A DNA stretch of 8,474 nt from Nitrospirota bacterium (GCA_003229345.1 QIDN01000210.1:1-8474), one strand, 5' to 3'. Shown: positions 1 through 6,796, counted from the stretch's first letter. A program made the numbers and translations. The notes: a model not told the origin generated them from the letters alone.

Positions 1-447
1 CATAGGATACGAGGGGCAGAGAATAATGAACTCATCGTTCAACCGCTTCCGCCAACTCTGGAGAGTCAAATCGCCTCTTCCGCCCATGCCGTGCAGGATG
101 ACGATCATCGGCAACGGTTGTCCCTCTTGGGCTGAGTCGGGGACATATAATGAATAAGTCAATTCCTTTCCCATGTGTTTGACCGGTATGCCCAGGAACA
201 AACCGGAAAGGCCATGGGAGCCTGCGGCACTCTTACGCAGATAGGCTTTGATGGAGTCATGGGAAACCTTGGATTCCTTCAGTCGCGCCAGAATTTTGGT
301 TTCTTCGGCAGGGTCCACGGTGTCTAAAAACCGCTCGATATCCGGGCCGGGATCGTAGGCGACGACGGGGGTATTTTCCGTAGCAGGAGGTCCCGCACAC
401 GCGCTTCCCAGTAAAAGTATTAAAAAGGCGGACATTAAATTTCGCAT
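1..447 (-). CDS. Exported alpha/beta hydrolase (esterase-like), N-terminal part, cut by window edge
   Basis: The reverse strand reads open from an ATG at 447 to the window edge, giving 149 residues without a stop. Residues 1-17 form a signal peptide: a short basic start (MRN), a hydrophobic run (AFLILLLG), then SAC with Cys17. The Cys could be a lipoprotein site, although the -3 position is Gly rather than the usual Leu, so ordinary signal peptidase I cleavage is possible. Residues 18-90 are a charged region I do not recognise. From about 95 the fold becomes recognisable: YSLYVP, then PLPMIVILHGMGG at 112-123, the strand and oxyanion-hole HG motif of alpha/beta hydrolases of the esterase, phospholipase or dienelactone hydrolase type. 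The Ser nucleophile and later catalytic residues lie outside the window. An in-frame TAA at 451-453 just upstream makes this ATG the first possible start; a second ATG is at codon 5. No clear ribosome binding site is visible. Substrate unknown. Confidence 0.8.
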   Translation of the reverse strand, partial: MRNLMSAFLILLLGSACAGPPATENTPVVAYDPGPDIERFLDTVDPAEETKILARLKESKVSHDSIKAYLRKSAAGSHGLSGLFLGIPVKHMGKELTYSLYVPDSAQEGQPLPMIVILHGMGGRGDLTLQSWRKRLNDEFIILCPSYPM

Positions 448-465
448 AGATTAATCATGACATGA

Positions 466-487
466 ATTTTAAGGCAAGTAAAGACTG
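466..487 (-). promoter_or_regulatory. Possible promoter of the hydrolase gene
   Basis: On the minus strand TAAAAT (466-471) could be a -10 element. TTTCGA lies 16 bases upstream as a poor -35 (3 of 6 matches). Transcription would start near 459, leaving a leader of only about 12 bases, which agrees with the absence of a ribosome binding site. Weak evidence. Confidence 0.25.
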
Positions 488-509
488 TCGAAACCCGCGA
501 AAAAAGGAA

Positions 510-539
510 TTGAATTTACACCGTTCCACAGTGTAATAT
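510..539 (+). promoter_or_regulatory. Candidate promoter with a dyad in its spacer, upstream of the SprT-like gene
   Basis: TTGAAT (510-515) and TGTAAT (532-537) are separated by 16 bases and match the sigma-70 consensus at 4 and 5 of 6 positions. An inverted repeat, TTACAC (516-521) and GTGTAA (531-536) with a 9-base centre, fills the spacer and overlaps the -10. That is a typical place for a repressor operator. It faces the SprT-like gene but lies in the shared upstream region with the divergent hydrolase, so it could affect both. Inferred from sequence only. Confidence 0.35.
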
Positions 540-577
540 CATTGGGTTAGGTTTAAACGCCTCTTGATTTCTTCTCA

Positions 578-1360
578 ATGGCCCTCCTGAAAGCGAGTAC
601 TTTCATGCCAGCTTTAAAAAAGCAAGCCGTCAACCCCGGTACGATTACCTTGGGACTTCCCAGTGCCTTCGCCTCGGCTGAAAATGTATTCAAGAACATA
701 TTCCGGTGCCGCAAAAAGGGGCAGGAATTTTTAGGGCAGGTGAGTGTCGATTCCAGCGCCCAACAGGTGAAGTGGGAGATGTTCAACGAAGGGTATTACG
801 ATTTGTTTCCGTGCGAGACGTCGGATGTGCAGGAGTCCCTCCAAAGCCGACTGCTTGGTCAGGTGGCGCAGTTGGAACACTTGCCGGAATCACATCGCAT
901 GCTGGTGCGTAGTTTTCTCAAGGAATGCCGGGCTCAGGCCCGCCAAGCGGAACTGGAATTAGTAGAAGTACCGCCGGTCGATGAACGGGATCTGAAGGCG
1001 ATTTATGATCGTTTGAATCAAGAATATTTTAACGGCAAAGTGGAAGCCCGAGTGGAGTGGGGAAAAAATATCAAAATTCCCAACCGCCGTTCCTTTAGCT
1101 TCGGCTCCTATGATTCCAAAAACAAGTTGATCCGCGTTCACCCGCGGCTGAAGCAGGATTTTGTTCCGGTGAGCGTACTGGAGTTGACGGTGCATCATGA
1201 AATGTGCCACCAGGCGGTACCGCCGGTACGGCGCAACGGTCAATGGCAGATGCACCATAAGGATTTCAAGGCCAAGGAAAAAGAATACCTCCATTACCGG
1301 GAAGCCATGCAGTGGGAGAAAAAGCACTGGATCAAATTGATGGCTCCCGCCCCCGAGTAA
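578..1360 (+). CDS. SprT-like zinc metalloprotease-domain protein
   Basis: A 260-residue soluble protein with a C-terminal SprT-like (zincin) domain at about 134-240. It shows DERDLKAIYDRLNQEYFNG, the typical entry helix of the family, then SFSFGSYD and LIRVHPRL (strands, 173-190). The zinc motif HEMCH follows at 207-211 (His207, Glu208, His211), and MHHKDFK at 225-231 supplies the likely third ligand. Such domains occur in bacterial SprT and eukaryotic Spartan, a DNA-protein crosslink protease; the bacterial role is mostly unknown. Residues 1-130 match nothing I recognise. The ATG at 578 gives the longest reading but has no ribosome binding site. A GTG at 740 or ATG at 779 would still keep the whole catalytic domain, so the N-terminus is uncertain. 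The gene is convergent with the kinase, 16 bases away, and no terminator is seen between them. Confidence 0.8.
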   Translation: MALLKASTFMPALKKQAVNPGTITLGLPSAFASAENVFKNIFRCRKKGQEFLGQVSVDSSAQQVKWEMFNEGYYDLFPCETSDVQESLQSRLLGQVAQLEHLPESHRMLVRSFLKECRAQARQAELELVEVPPVDERDLKAIYDRLNQEYFNGKVEARVEWGKNIKIPNRRSFSFGSYDSKNKLIRVHPRLKQDFVPVSVLELTVHHEMCHQAVPPVRRNGQWQMHHKDFKAKEKEYLHYREAMQWEKKHWIKLMAPAPE

Positions 1361-1376
1361 TCCCTCTAGCTCGTAT

Positions 1377-3803
1377 TCATTTATTCTCTTTCCCGTTGAT
1401 GGGAAACGAGATCACAAACATTGTTCCCTCGCCCGGTTCGGATTCAATTTTTATATTTCCACCATATTGTTCCACCACCCGATGGACTATGTTGAGCCCC
1501 AGTCCCGTGCCTTCACCCTGATCCTTGGTGGTGAAGAATGGATCGAATACTTTGGTAATGTGTTCGGGAGGTATACCCGGGCCGGTATCCCGGATTTGAA
1601 CGACGATGAATCCGTGGTCCTGTTGGGAGGAGAGAGTCAGCTTGCCCTTGCCCTCCATCGCCTGGACGGCATTGCTTATAATATTGAGGAACACCTGTTG
1701 GATTTCTTCCGGTTTGGCTAGTATGCCGGGAACCGAATCAAAATTTTTCTCCAAGTCAATGTCGTCGGTATAAGTAGCCATTAAGGCTATTTCCGAGGCC
1801 GCTTCGAGCCGCTCGTTGATATCGACTTCTTTCATGGCATCCTTCTCGTTGGTGCGGGCATAGCCCGACAGATTGAGAATGACGGATGCCATATGTTTGG
1901 ATCGGTCCAGCACTTTTTGGGCGAGGGGTTGGATTTTAGAAATCTGTTTTTCCTCCAGGATGGCTTCGGTGAAACCCATGATGGAATACAGCGGGTTGTT
2001 CATTTCATGGGCGATCCCCGCCGCGAGGGTTCCCAGGCCGGAAAGTTTGTCGGCCTGGGTCAACTGGTCCAACAGCCTCTTTTCTTCGGTAATGTTTTTC
2101 AAGATGAGGCCGATGTGCCGGGATTTTTCCTCTTCCAGCACCACATCGAAAAACTTATAGGCGAATATCTGATCCCCCAGGGTGACAGTGTTTTGGGTGT
2201 CCTTGCTGGAACCCCCATCAGAAGGAGCCAAGGGATCTTTGGCTTTATAGGAAGAGTCGGGCTGGGGAGGAGGGTGGCTATCCGTTTTGATTCCCCATTG
2301 ATATTTCTTTACCTCCTTACTCAATAAGTCCCACTCTTTAGAATGTTCCAAAGAGATTTCAGAGAGGGTATGCTCCAAATACCTGGCGGGTGGGCAGCCG
2401 GTCAATTGTTCAAAAGCCCCATTTGCGTATTCGACTTTCAAATTGGAATCTAAAATCAGAATCACTTCCGGAACGCTCATTAAAATAGTGTCAGTATATT
2501 TTTTAAGATAAAGCACTTCCTGGGTTTTGGCTTCCACCTGGTGTTCCAATCCCGAAAACGTCTTTTGGAGAAGTCCACTCATGGTATTGATTTCTTCCGC
2601 CAGGGATTCGATTTCATCTCCGGTTTTGATGTCGAGCGGTTCTACCGTTTCGCCTCGGCCGATGGATTGCGCCGCGCGTTGCACTTGCCGGATGGGGCGC
2701 ACGATCTTGTTAGCCGCAATGGAACCCATGATGGCGATCAGGAGAATGGAGAATATTCCGGTACCCGAAACCCAGAACAGCAGGCTTTCTGTCGGAGCAA
2801 ACAATTCGTCGGAAGCCTGCCATGCAAAAGTGAACCACCGCAGATTGCTGGAGGCTAAAGTGGTCTGGCTTGTTTTTTCAAGGGGAGAGTAGCCGATGAT
2901 GGAAATATCCTCGCTTCCATGTCCATCCCCCAGTGTTTCAGCCCAGGCCGCCGAGGGACCGGTTACGGCTTTGACCAGTTCGGGGTCGGCCAGTTGGTGT
3001 CCCGTCGGTAAAATCGGGCAGTTCAGTACCATTCCATTGGAATCGATCAGCATGACATGACCGGTTTCACCAAAGGTGATGGTTTCGAGGGCATTGGAAA
3101 AATAATCTTTGGCGATATACACCCGGTGCAACACGCCAGCGACCTGGCCCTCATGATCTTTGATCGGTACCGCCAACTCGAATGTGTAGTCCTTCGACTT
3201 GGGATCCTGAACCAGGGAGCCGATAAAGGTTTCCACGTTTCCTGGCATTATTTTTTTCCAGGCAGGAAGGTGGGTGTTCGCATAGGTGGGATGAAAGTTA
3301 ATACTGGAAACCAGCAATCCTCTGGCGTTGGTGATGAACAGGGCCAATGTATTTTCGGAGGCATAGGAGTCGGTCTTCAAAAAACCCTTCAATACTTTGC
3401 TGGCTCTATTGGTGGTGGGCGAGAGAGATTGAGGGTTTTGATCGTTCCACGCCTGGGATTGTTGACGGATTTCCTGGTCGATTTTAGAAGGGGAAATTTG
3501 CTTCAGATATTTGTTTTGCTGCGTGACCCAAAGCACCAGCGTGGGATGACCGGCGAGATGGGTGATTTCATAAATTTCCTCCTTCAGCACGAGGTCGATC
3601 TTAGTGGACGTTTCGTAGGCCAAGGCCTGGAAGCTGGCGCCGATCACCTGGGTCAGTGATTTGTTAGCCTGCAGGTAGGAGAAAATCATGGCCAGGATCA
3701 ACGGCACGGTTCCAACCCCGATCACGATGGCAATCAATTTATTTTTTAATCCCATACGCAAAAAAGAAAAAGAACGGTACGCGGATTTTCGCTTCTCGGT
3801 CAC
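1377..3803 (-). CDS. Membrane sensor histidine kinase (Cache-HAMP-PAS-HisKA-HATPase)
   Basis: An 808-residue sensor kinase. Helix 1 (about 22-44) and helix 2 (about 340-364) enclose a periplasmic region of about 295 residues that looks like a double Cache sensor (VMLIDSNGMVL near 250-260 is typical). HAMP follows at about 365-415, a coiled linker to about 437, and a PAS domain from about 438 (SVPEVILILDSNLKVEYAN). The HisKA box GTLAAGIAHEMNNP carries the phospho-acceptor His599. The ATPase shows the N box with Asn711, the G1 box DTGPGI (739-744), the F box FDPFFTTK and the G2 box GTGLGL (765-770). All catalytic motifs are intact and there is no receiver domain. Residues about 505-545 form a Pro/Ser/Asp-rich stretch inside or after the PAS. 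The start is a GTG preceded by AAGGGTGG; the next Met (codon 17) has no such site. The likely partner is the divergent CheY-like receiver. The ligand cannot be told. Confidence 0.93.
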   Translation of the reverse strand: MTEKRKSAYRSFSFLRMGLKNKLIAIVIGVGTVPLILAMIFSYLQANKSLTQVIGASFQALAYETSTKIDLVLKEEIYEITHLAGHPTLVLWVTQQNKYLKQISPSKIDQEIRQQSQAWNDQNPQSLSPTTNRASKVLKGFLKTDSYASENTLALFITNARGLLVSSINFHPTYANTHLPAWKKIMPGNVETFIGSLVQDPKSKDYTFELAVPIKDHEGQVAGVLHRVYIAKDYFSNALETITFGETGHVMLIDSNGMVLNCPILPTGHQLADPELVKAVTGPSAAWAETLGDGHGSEDISIIGYSPLEKTSQTTLASSNLRWFTFAWQASDELFAPTESLLFWVSGTGIFSILLIAIMGSIAANKIVRPIRQVQRAAQSIGRGETVEPLDIKTGDEIESLAEEINTMSGLLQKTFSGLEHQVEAKTQEVLYLKKYTDTILMSVPEVILILDSNLKVEYANGAFEQLTGCPPARYLEHTLSEISLEHSKEWDLLSKEVKKYQWGIKTDSHPPPQPDSSYKAKDPLAPSDGGSSKDTQNTVTLGDQIFAYKFFDVVLEEEKSRHIGLILKNITEEKRLLDQLTQADKLSGLGTLAAGIAHEMNNPLYSIMGFTEAILEEKQISKIQPLAQKVLDRSKHMASVILNLSGYARTNEKDAMKEVDINERLEAASEIALMATYTDDIDLEKNFDSVPGILAKPEEIQQVFLNIISNAVQAMEGKGKLTLSSQQDHGFIVVQIRDTGPGIPPEHITKVFDPFFTTKDQGEGTGLGLNIVHRVVEQYGGNIKIESEPGEGTMFVISFPINGKENK

Positions 3804-3854
3804 GGGCCACCCTTATTAGAGTGAACTAGGATATTTCAGATACCCATCACAGCC

Positions 3855-3883
3855 AATATAGGCCCAAAGCCTTTAAATTTCAT
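3855..3883 (-). promoter_or_regulatory. Candidate promoter of the sensor kinase gene
   Basis: On the minus strand ATGAAA (3878-3883, 4 of 6) and TATATT (3855-3860, 5 of 6) stand 17 bases apart, giving a start near 3848 and a leader of about 45 bases before the GTG. The same stretch (3851-3867) also has the GG-N10-GC skeleton of a sigma-54 promoter, but the -12 box reads TGGC instead of TTGC, so sigma-70 is the better reading. Confidence 0.4.
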
Positions 3884-4057
3884 GCTTTTTACAAAAAAAG
3901 TGGCGAGGTTCCGGCCCAAGGCCTATTTTTAGGAAAAGATTAGCGCGTCCTCCCTGGAGGGGGAAAGCCGAGTAATGGGCATTAAGTAAAATCGAGGCGT
4001 GATTAATTCCATGCACTGATCCTAAGACCTTTAGAAACCTTTATGAAGGGGGTTACC

Positions 4058-4453
4058 ATGGCTAAGGGAAAAATTCTGGTTGTGGATGATGAAGCTGACG
4101 TTCGGGATGTAATTAAGCTGCAGTTGGAACAGAGAGGGCTCAATGTATTGGAAGCGGTGGACGGGCAGAACGCCATCGACATTCTAAAAACCGGAGACAA
4201 TATGATGAATGTTGGAGTGATCCTGTGCGACATTCGGATGCCCAAGGTCAATGGGGTGGAATGCATTCAATTCATTAGAGCGCAGGCACCGGGTATTCCG
4301 ATTGTTGTCATCACCGGATATCCAGATACGGAACTGGCATCCGATTTACTGAAAAAGGGTGTTAAGGATTACCTGGTCAAACCCGTGGAAAAAGAAAAAC
4401 TGTTAGCGGTGGTGGACGCGCATATCTCTGCCGGAAAAGAATTTAATTTTTAA
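4058..4453 (+). CDS. Single-domain response regulator (CheY-like receiver)
   Basis: A 131-residue protein made only of a receiver domain. The acidic pocket is VVDDE (Asp10, Asp11), the phospho-acceptor is Asp58 in CDIRMP, the switch Thr86 lies in VVITGYPD, and Lys108 lies in YLVKPV. With no output domain, it must act by protein contact or as a phosphate relay. The open frame extends to an ATG at 4043, but AAGGGGG at 4046-4052 is an excellent ribosome binding site for the ATG at 4058 (MAKGKILVVDDE), so that start is preferred. It lies divergent to the sensor kinase with a 254-base gap and is its natural partner, though this is inferred from position. I find no convincing promoter in the gap on this strand. 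An intrinsic terminator closes the unit. Confidence 0.92.
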   Translation: MAKGKILVVDDEADVRDVIKLQLEQRGLNVLEAVDGQNAIDILKTGDNMMNVGVILCDIRMPKVNGVECIQFIRAQAPGIPIVVITGYPDTELASDLLKKGVKDYLVKPVEKEKLLAVVDAHISAGKEFNF

Positions 4454-4484
4454 TCGATAACGACCTCCGGGTTGAGTAATATAG

Positions 4485-4521
4485 GGCTTTGCAATCTGTA
4501 CGGTTGCAAAGCCTTTTTTTT
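4485..4521 (+). terminator. Intrinsic terminator after the response regulator
   Basis: A perfect 10-bp stem, GGCTTTGCAA (4485-4494) and TTGCAAAGCC (4504-4513), with a 9-base loop, is followed by eight Ts (4514-4521). It ends the receiver transcript 32 bases after the stop codon and rules out upstream starts for the next gene. Confidence 0.93.
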
Positions 4522-4531
4522 CCTCTACATT
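4504..4531 (+). promoter_or_regulatory. Possible promoter of the P-II-like gene, overlapping the terminator
   Basis: TTGCAA (4504-4509, which is also the 3' arm of the terminator) and TACATT (4526-4531) are 16 bases apart, each matching 4 of 6 consensus positions. Transcription would begin about 5 bases before the ATG at 4543. The only alternative visible is readthrough of the terminator. Weak. Confidence 0.25.
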
Positions 4532-4542
4532 GGGCTTTCCTT

Positions 4543-4890
4543 ATGAAAATGATCAAATGTTACATGCGGTTCGAGAAGCTGGATGAGATCAGGGAAAAGC
4601 TGTTTGCCCTGGGGGTTCCCGGCATGTCCGTGTCCGAGGTCAAGGGGATCGGCAAACCCCTGAGCCAGATGCGCTCCGACCCCGATCCCGAAAAAAGCAA
4701 GGTTCCCCAATTTCACCACCGGATCGAAATCACCATTGTCCTGGAAGATGAAAGTGTTGATGAGGTGGTCGAGGCGATGGCGTTTACCCTGTGTACTGGC
4801 AACTTGGGGGACGGCAAAATTTTCGTCCAACCGGTGGAAGAAGCCATCCGGGTGCGTACCGGGGAGAAGGGAACGCAGGCTTTATATTGA
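4543..4890 (+). CDS. Divergent P-II (GlnB/GlnK-like) signalling protein
   Basis: A 115-residue protein aligning end to end with P-II proteins (usually 112). The N-terminal strand MKMIKCYMRFEKLDEIREKL and VSEVKGIG (31-37) match the family. The ATP-binding B loop TGNLGDGKIFV (85-95) and C loop IRVRTGE (102-108) are well kept. The T-loop is different. Where GlnB has GRQKGHTELYRGAEY, this protein reads KPLSQMRSDPDPEKSK, so the 2-oxoglutarate/Mg residue Gln39 is Pro39 and the uridylylation Tyr51 is absent. ATP or ADP sensing is therefore likely, while canonical 2-oxoglutarate sensing and uridylylation are doubtful. The frame opens at 4489, but that region is the terminator, so ATG 4543 is chosen; ATG 4549 is also possible. 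No clear ribosome binding site. The target is unknown; no ammonium transporter or glutamine synthetase lies in the window. Confidence 0.85.
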   Translation: MKMIKCYMRFEKLDEIREKLFALGVPGMSVSEVKGIGKPLSQMRSDPDPEKSKVPQFHHRIEITIVLEDESVDEVVEAMAFTLCTGNLGDGKIFVQPVEEAIRVRTGEKGTQALY

Positions 4891-4960
4891 GCGGGATTTG
4901 GAATGCGGGTTATCATATTGCGTCTGCAAACTTTTTTACTCCCGATACCGGTTTATGCCC

Positions 4961-5659
4961 ATGTCCCTGATTGCCGATAACCTGGCATCCGTCAAACAAC
5001 GCATGGCCGAGGCCGCCCGGAAAGTGGGGCGCGATCCGCAGAACGTGCGCTTGGTGGTGGTGACCAAAACCGTGCCCGTCGAACGCATTACCGAAGCCGG
5101 TGCAATTGGCGGATGCGTGTTCGGGGAGAACAAGGTTCAGGAAGCCCGGGACAAAATTGAAACTCTGGGGACGGAATCCTATCACTGGCATTTCATTGGG
5201 CATTTGCAGAGGAATAAAGTAAAGTATATTCCCGGATTGTTTGAGTTGATTCATTCAGTCGACAATTCGGAGTTGGCCGAGGAAATTCACCGGCACAGTA
5301 TGAAGCATGATTTGGTCACACCGGTATTGATCCAGGTCAATGTGTCGGGGGAGACCAGCAAGTCCGGAGTGGCTCCCGACGATTTGGAGGAACTACTGGA
5401 AATGATGGTTTCTCTGAATGGGATTTCAGTCCGGGGGTTGATGACGATTCCGCCGTTCGACCCGGATCCTGAAAAGTCGCGAAAGCATTTTGGCGCGTTA
5501 CGGCGGTTGCGGGACCGGATGCAAAAAGTGAATATCGAAAATATTGCGATGGACGAATTGTCCATGGGCATGTCGAACGATTTTGAAGTAGCCATCGAAG
5601 AAGGCGCCACCTGGGTGCGGGTGGGTACAGCCATTTTCGGGGGGCGGGATGCCCACTGA
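4961..5659 (+). CDS. yggS: YggS/PLPBP family pyridoxal-phosphate homeostasis protein
   Basis: A 232-residue member of the YggS/PROSC family, which binds pyridoxal 5'-phosphate without known catalysis and keeps free PLP and amino-acid pools in balance. The lysine that forms the Schiff base is Lys36 in LVVVTKTVP. Further family motifs are FGENKVQEA, HWHFIGHLQRNK, LIQVNVSGETSKSG, MTIPPF and the C-terminal SMGMSNDFEVAIEEGATWVRVGTAIFG, which grips the phosphate. The frame extends upstream to 4736 inside the P-II gene, but family proteins start close to MSxxxNL, which matches ATG 4961; ATG 4955 is an equal alternative. No strong ribosome binding site. It lies 70 bases after the P-II-like gene and 27 before proC, an order seen in many bacteria for yggS-proC. 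Confidence 0.93.
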   Translation: MSLIADNLASVKQRMAEAARKVGRDPQNVRLVVVTKTVPVERITEAGAIGGCVFGENKVQEARDKIETLGTESYHWHFIGHLQRNKVKYIPGLFELIHSVDNSELAEEIHRHSMKHDLVTPVLIQVNVSGETSKSGVAPDDLEELLEMMVSLNGISVRGLMTIPPFDPDPEKSRKHFGALRRLRDRMQKVNIENIAMDELSMGMSNDFEVAIEEGATWVRVGTAIFGGRDAH

Positions 5660-5686
5660 GCTAACATTGATGCAGGAGAGTGCGTT

Positions 5687-6547
5687 GTGCTGAAGAGTAA
5701 AAAAATAGGATTCATCGGAGGCGGTAACATGGCCGAGGCCATGATCAAGGGCCTCTTGTCCGCTGCCTTCATCGAAGCCAAAAGCCTGATGGTCGCTGAC
5801 GTCTGTCCGGTAAGGCGGGAATGGCTGCATCAGGAGTATCATGTCAAAACCACCGACGACAACTGCGAACTGACGAAGAAATGCAACATCATCCTCTTGG
5901 CAGTCAAACCGCAGTCCATGAAAGACGTGTTGGAAGGCATCGCCGATGAGGTTGATGATAAAAAACTGGTGATCTCCATCGCCGCCGGTATTCCCATCAA
6001 AACCATTGCGGAACATTTGAGCCCCGACGGCAAGAAAAAACTGGGAGTGGTGCGCACCATGCCCAATACCCCGGCCCTGGTGCATGAGGGGGTGACCGCT
6101 CTGGCGGCCAGTCACAAGGTGTCCGCCGCCGATCTCAAAGTGGCGCACCGGATTTTCGAAGCCGTCGGAAAAACCGTCGACGTGAGTGAATCGCATCTCG
6201 ACGCGGTGACCGGATTGAGCGGCAGTGGACCGGCCTATATTTTCATGATCATCGAAGCGTTGTCCGACGCCGGGGTGAAGATGGGCTTGGCGCGTGACGT
6301 GGCAAACATCCTCACCCTGCAAACCATCCTCGGTTCGGCCAAGCTCGCGCTGGAAAGCGGCAAGCATCCCGGCGAGTTGAAAGATCAAGTCACCTCACCC
6401 GGCGGCACCACCATCTCCGGCCTGCATGCTCTGGAAAAAGGAGGCCTCCGCACTACACTCATGAACGCCGTCGAAGCAGCCACCAAACGGTCGCAGGTGC
6501 TCGGCCAAAACTCCGAAAACAACCACCCGCCTAAAAAAGGGAGGTAG
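5687..6547 (+). CDS. proC: Pyrroline-5-carboxylate reductase
   Basis: A 286-residue enzyme of the last proline biosynthesis step, reducing 1-pyrroline-5-carboxylate to proline with NAD(P)H in the cytoplasm. The Rossmann motif IGFIGGGNMAEAM is at 7-19, VKPQ at 73-76 and MPNTPA at 125-130. The family signature LSGSGPAYIFMIIEALSDAGVKMGL is at 177-201, followed by QVTSPGGTTISGLHALEKGG (234-253). The length is normal, with a short basic, unordered tail (about 275-286). The start is a GTG with AGGAG eight to ten bases upstream, which decides it. It is the last gene of the plus-strand operon. No terminator lies directly after the stop; the first one on this strand is that of the noncoding RNA at 6752-6794. 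Confidence 0.96.
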   Translation: MLKSKKIGFIGGGNMAEAMIKGLLSAAFIEAKSLMVADVCPVRREWLHQEYHVKTTDDNCELTKKCNIILLAVKPQSMKDVLEGIADEVDDKKLVISIAAGIPIKTIAEHLSPDGKKKLGVVRTMPNTPALVHEGVTALAASHKVSAADLKVAHRIFEAVGKTVDVSESHLDAVTGLSGSGPAYIFMIIEALSDAGVKMGLARDVANILTLQTILGSAKLALESGKHPGELKDQVTSPGGTTISGLHALEKGGLRTTLMNAVEAATKRSQVLGQNSENNHPPKKGR

Positions 6548-6577
6548 TCACCCGGTTCGATTTTACAGGCTCTAATA

Positions 6578-6606
6578 TTGACAGGGGTGGCGGACCGGAC
6601 CATATT
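6578..6606 (+). promoter_or_regulatory. Promoter of the candidate noncoding RNA
   Basis: A perfect -35 hexamer TTGACA (6578-6583) is followed after exactly 17 bases by CATATT (6601-6606, 4 of 6). The expected start is about 6612-6614. No open frame with a start codon and ribosome binding site follows on the plus strand, so it most likely serves an RNA. Confidence 0.6.
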
Positions 6607-6611
6607 AATTA

Positions 6612-6794
6612 TGGGAGGAGACAATAGGGCCGCCTCCTGTTATAGCCGAAAGTTAGTGAGTTTAAACTGAAGTGAAGTAAGTTTGATCGGCTATAAGTTG
6701 GTTGGGGTTGCCTCCGATATTATCGGCAGTTAGTTGAAGGCAACCCCGTTGGATCTTTTTTTCGCTGTGAATGCGGAGAAAAGGTCTTTTTTTT
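6612..6794 (+). ncRNA. Candidate structured noncoding RNA, about 180 nt, family not recognised
   Basis: Between a good promoter and an intrinsic terminator lie three consecutive hairpins. Hairpin 1 is 6611-6618 with 6633-6640 (8 bp including two G-U, GGAGG against CCTCC). Hairpin 2 is 6640-6649 with 6687-6696, a 10-bp uninterrupted stem around TATAGCCGA and TCGGCTATA (position 6640 can pair in either hairpin 1 or 2). Hairpin 3 is 6704-6712 with 6739-6747, GGGGTTGCC and GGCAACCCC, 9 bp perfect, holding a small inner stem CCGAT-ATT-ATCGG (6714-6726). The large loop of hairpin 2 contains the palindrome AGTTTAAACT (6659-6668). The heptamer AGTTAGT occurs in the loops of both hairpin 2 (6651) and hairpin 3 (6728). 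The fourth hairpin is the terminator. No reading frame spans it. Its size is near that of 6S RNA, but a 6S closing stem between the ends is not seen. The function is unknown. Confidence 0.55.
6752..6794 (+). terminator. Intrinsic terminator of the noncoding RNA (and possibly proC)
   Basis: A 14-bp stem without bulges, three pairs being G-U: 6752-6765 (GATC, seven Ts, CGC) pairs with 6773-6786 (GCGGAGAAAAGGTC) over a 7-base loop, followed by eight Ts (6787-6794). Confidence 0.88.
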
Positions 6795-6796
6795 AT

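Noticed and set aside
3057..3659. Long open frames opposite the sensor kinase (also 1893-2327 and 2527-2892)
   Set aside because: They lie fully inside a kinase gene with intact motifs, have no ribosome binding sites and show no recognisable domains.
3851..3867. Sigma-54 promoter for the sensor kinase
   Set aside because: The GG-N10-GC spacing is present but the -12 box is wrong, and a better sigma-70 match overlaps it.
4675..5498. DPDPEKS occurring in both the P-II-like protein and YggS
   Set aside because: The two lie in unrelated folds with different codons, and YggS relatives commonly have a similar DPE segment there; most likely coincidence.
5498..6388. 296-codon open frame opposite proC and the end of yggS
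   Set aside because: His- and Gly-rich antisense composition typical of a shadow frame; both sense genes are unmistakable.
6612..6794. 6S RNA, SRP RNA, RNase P or a CsrB-like RNA as identity of the candidate RNA
   Set aside because: No pairing of 5' and 3' ends as in 6S, no GGAAG-type SRP loop, no RNase P core, and too few loop GGA motifs for CsrB.
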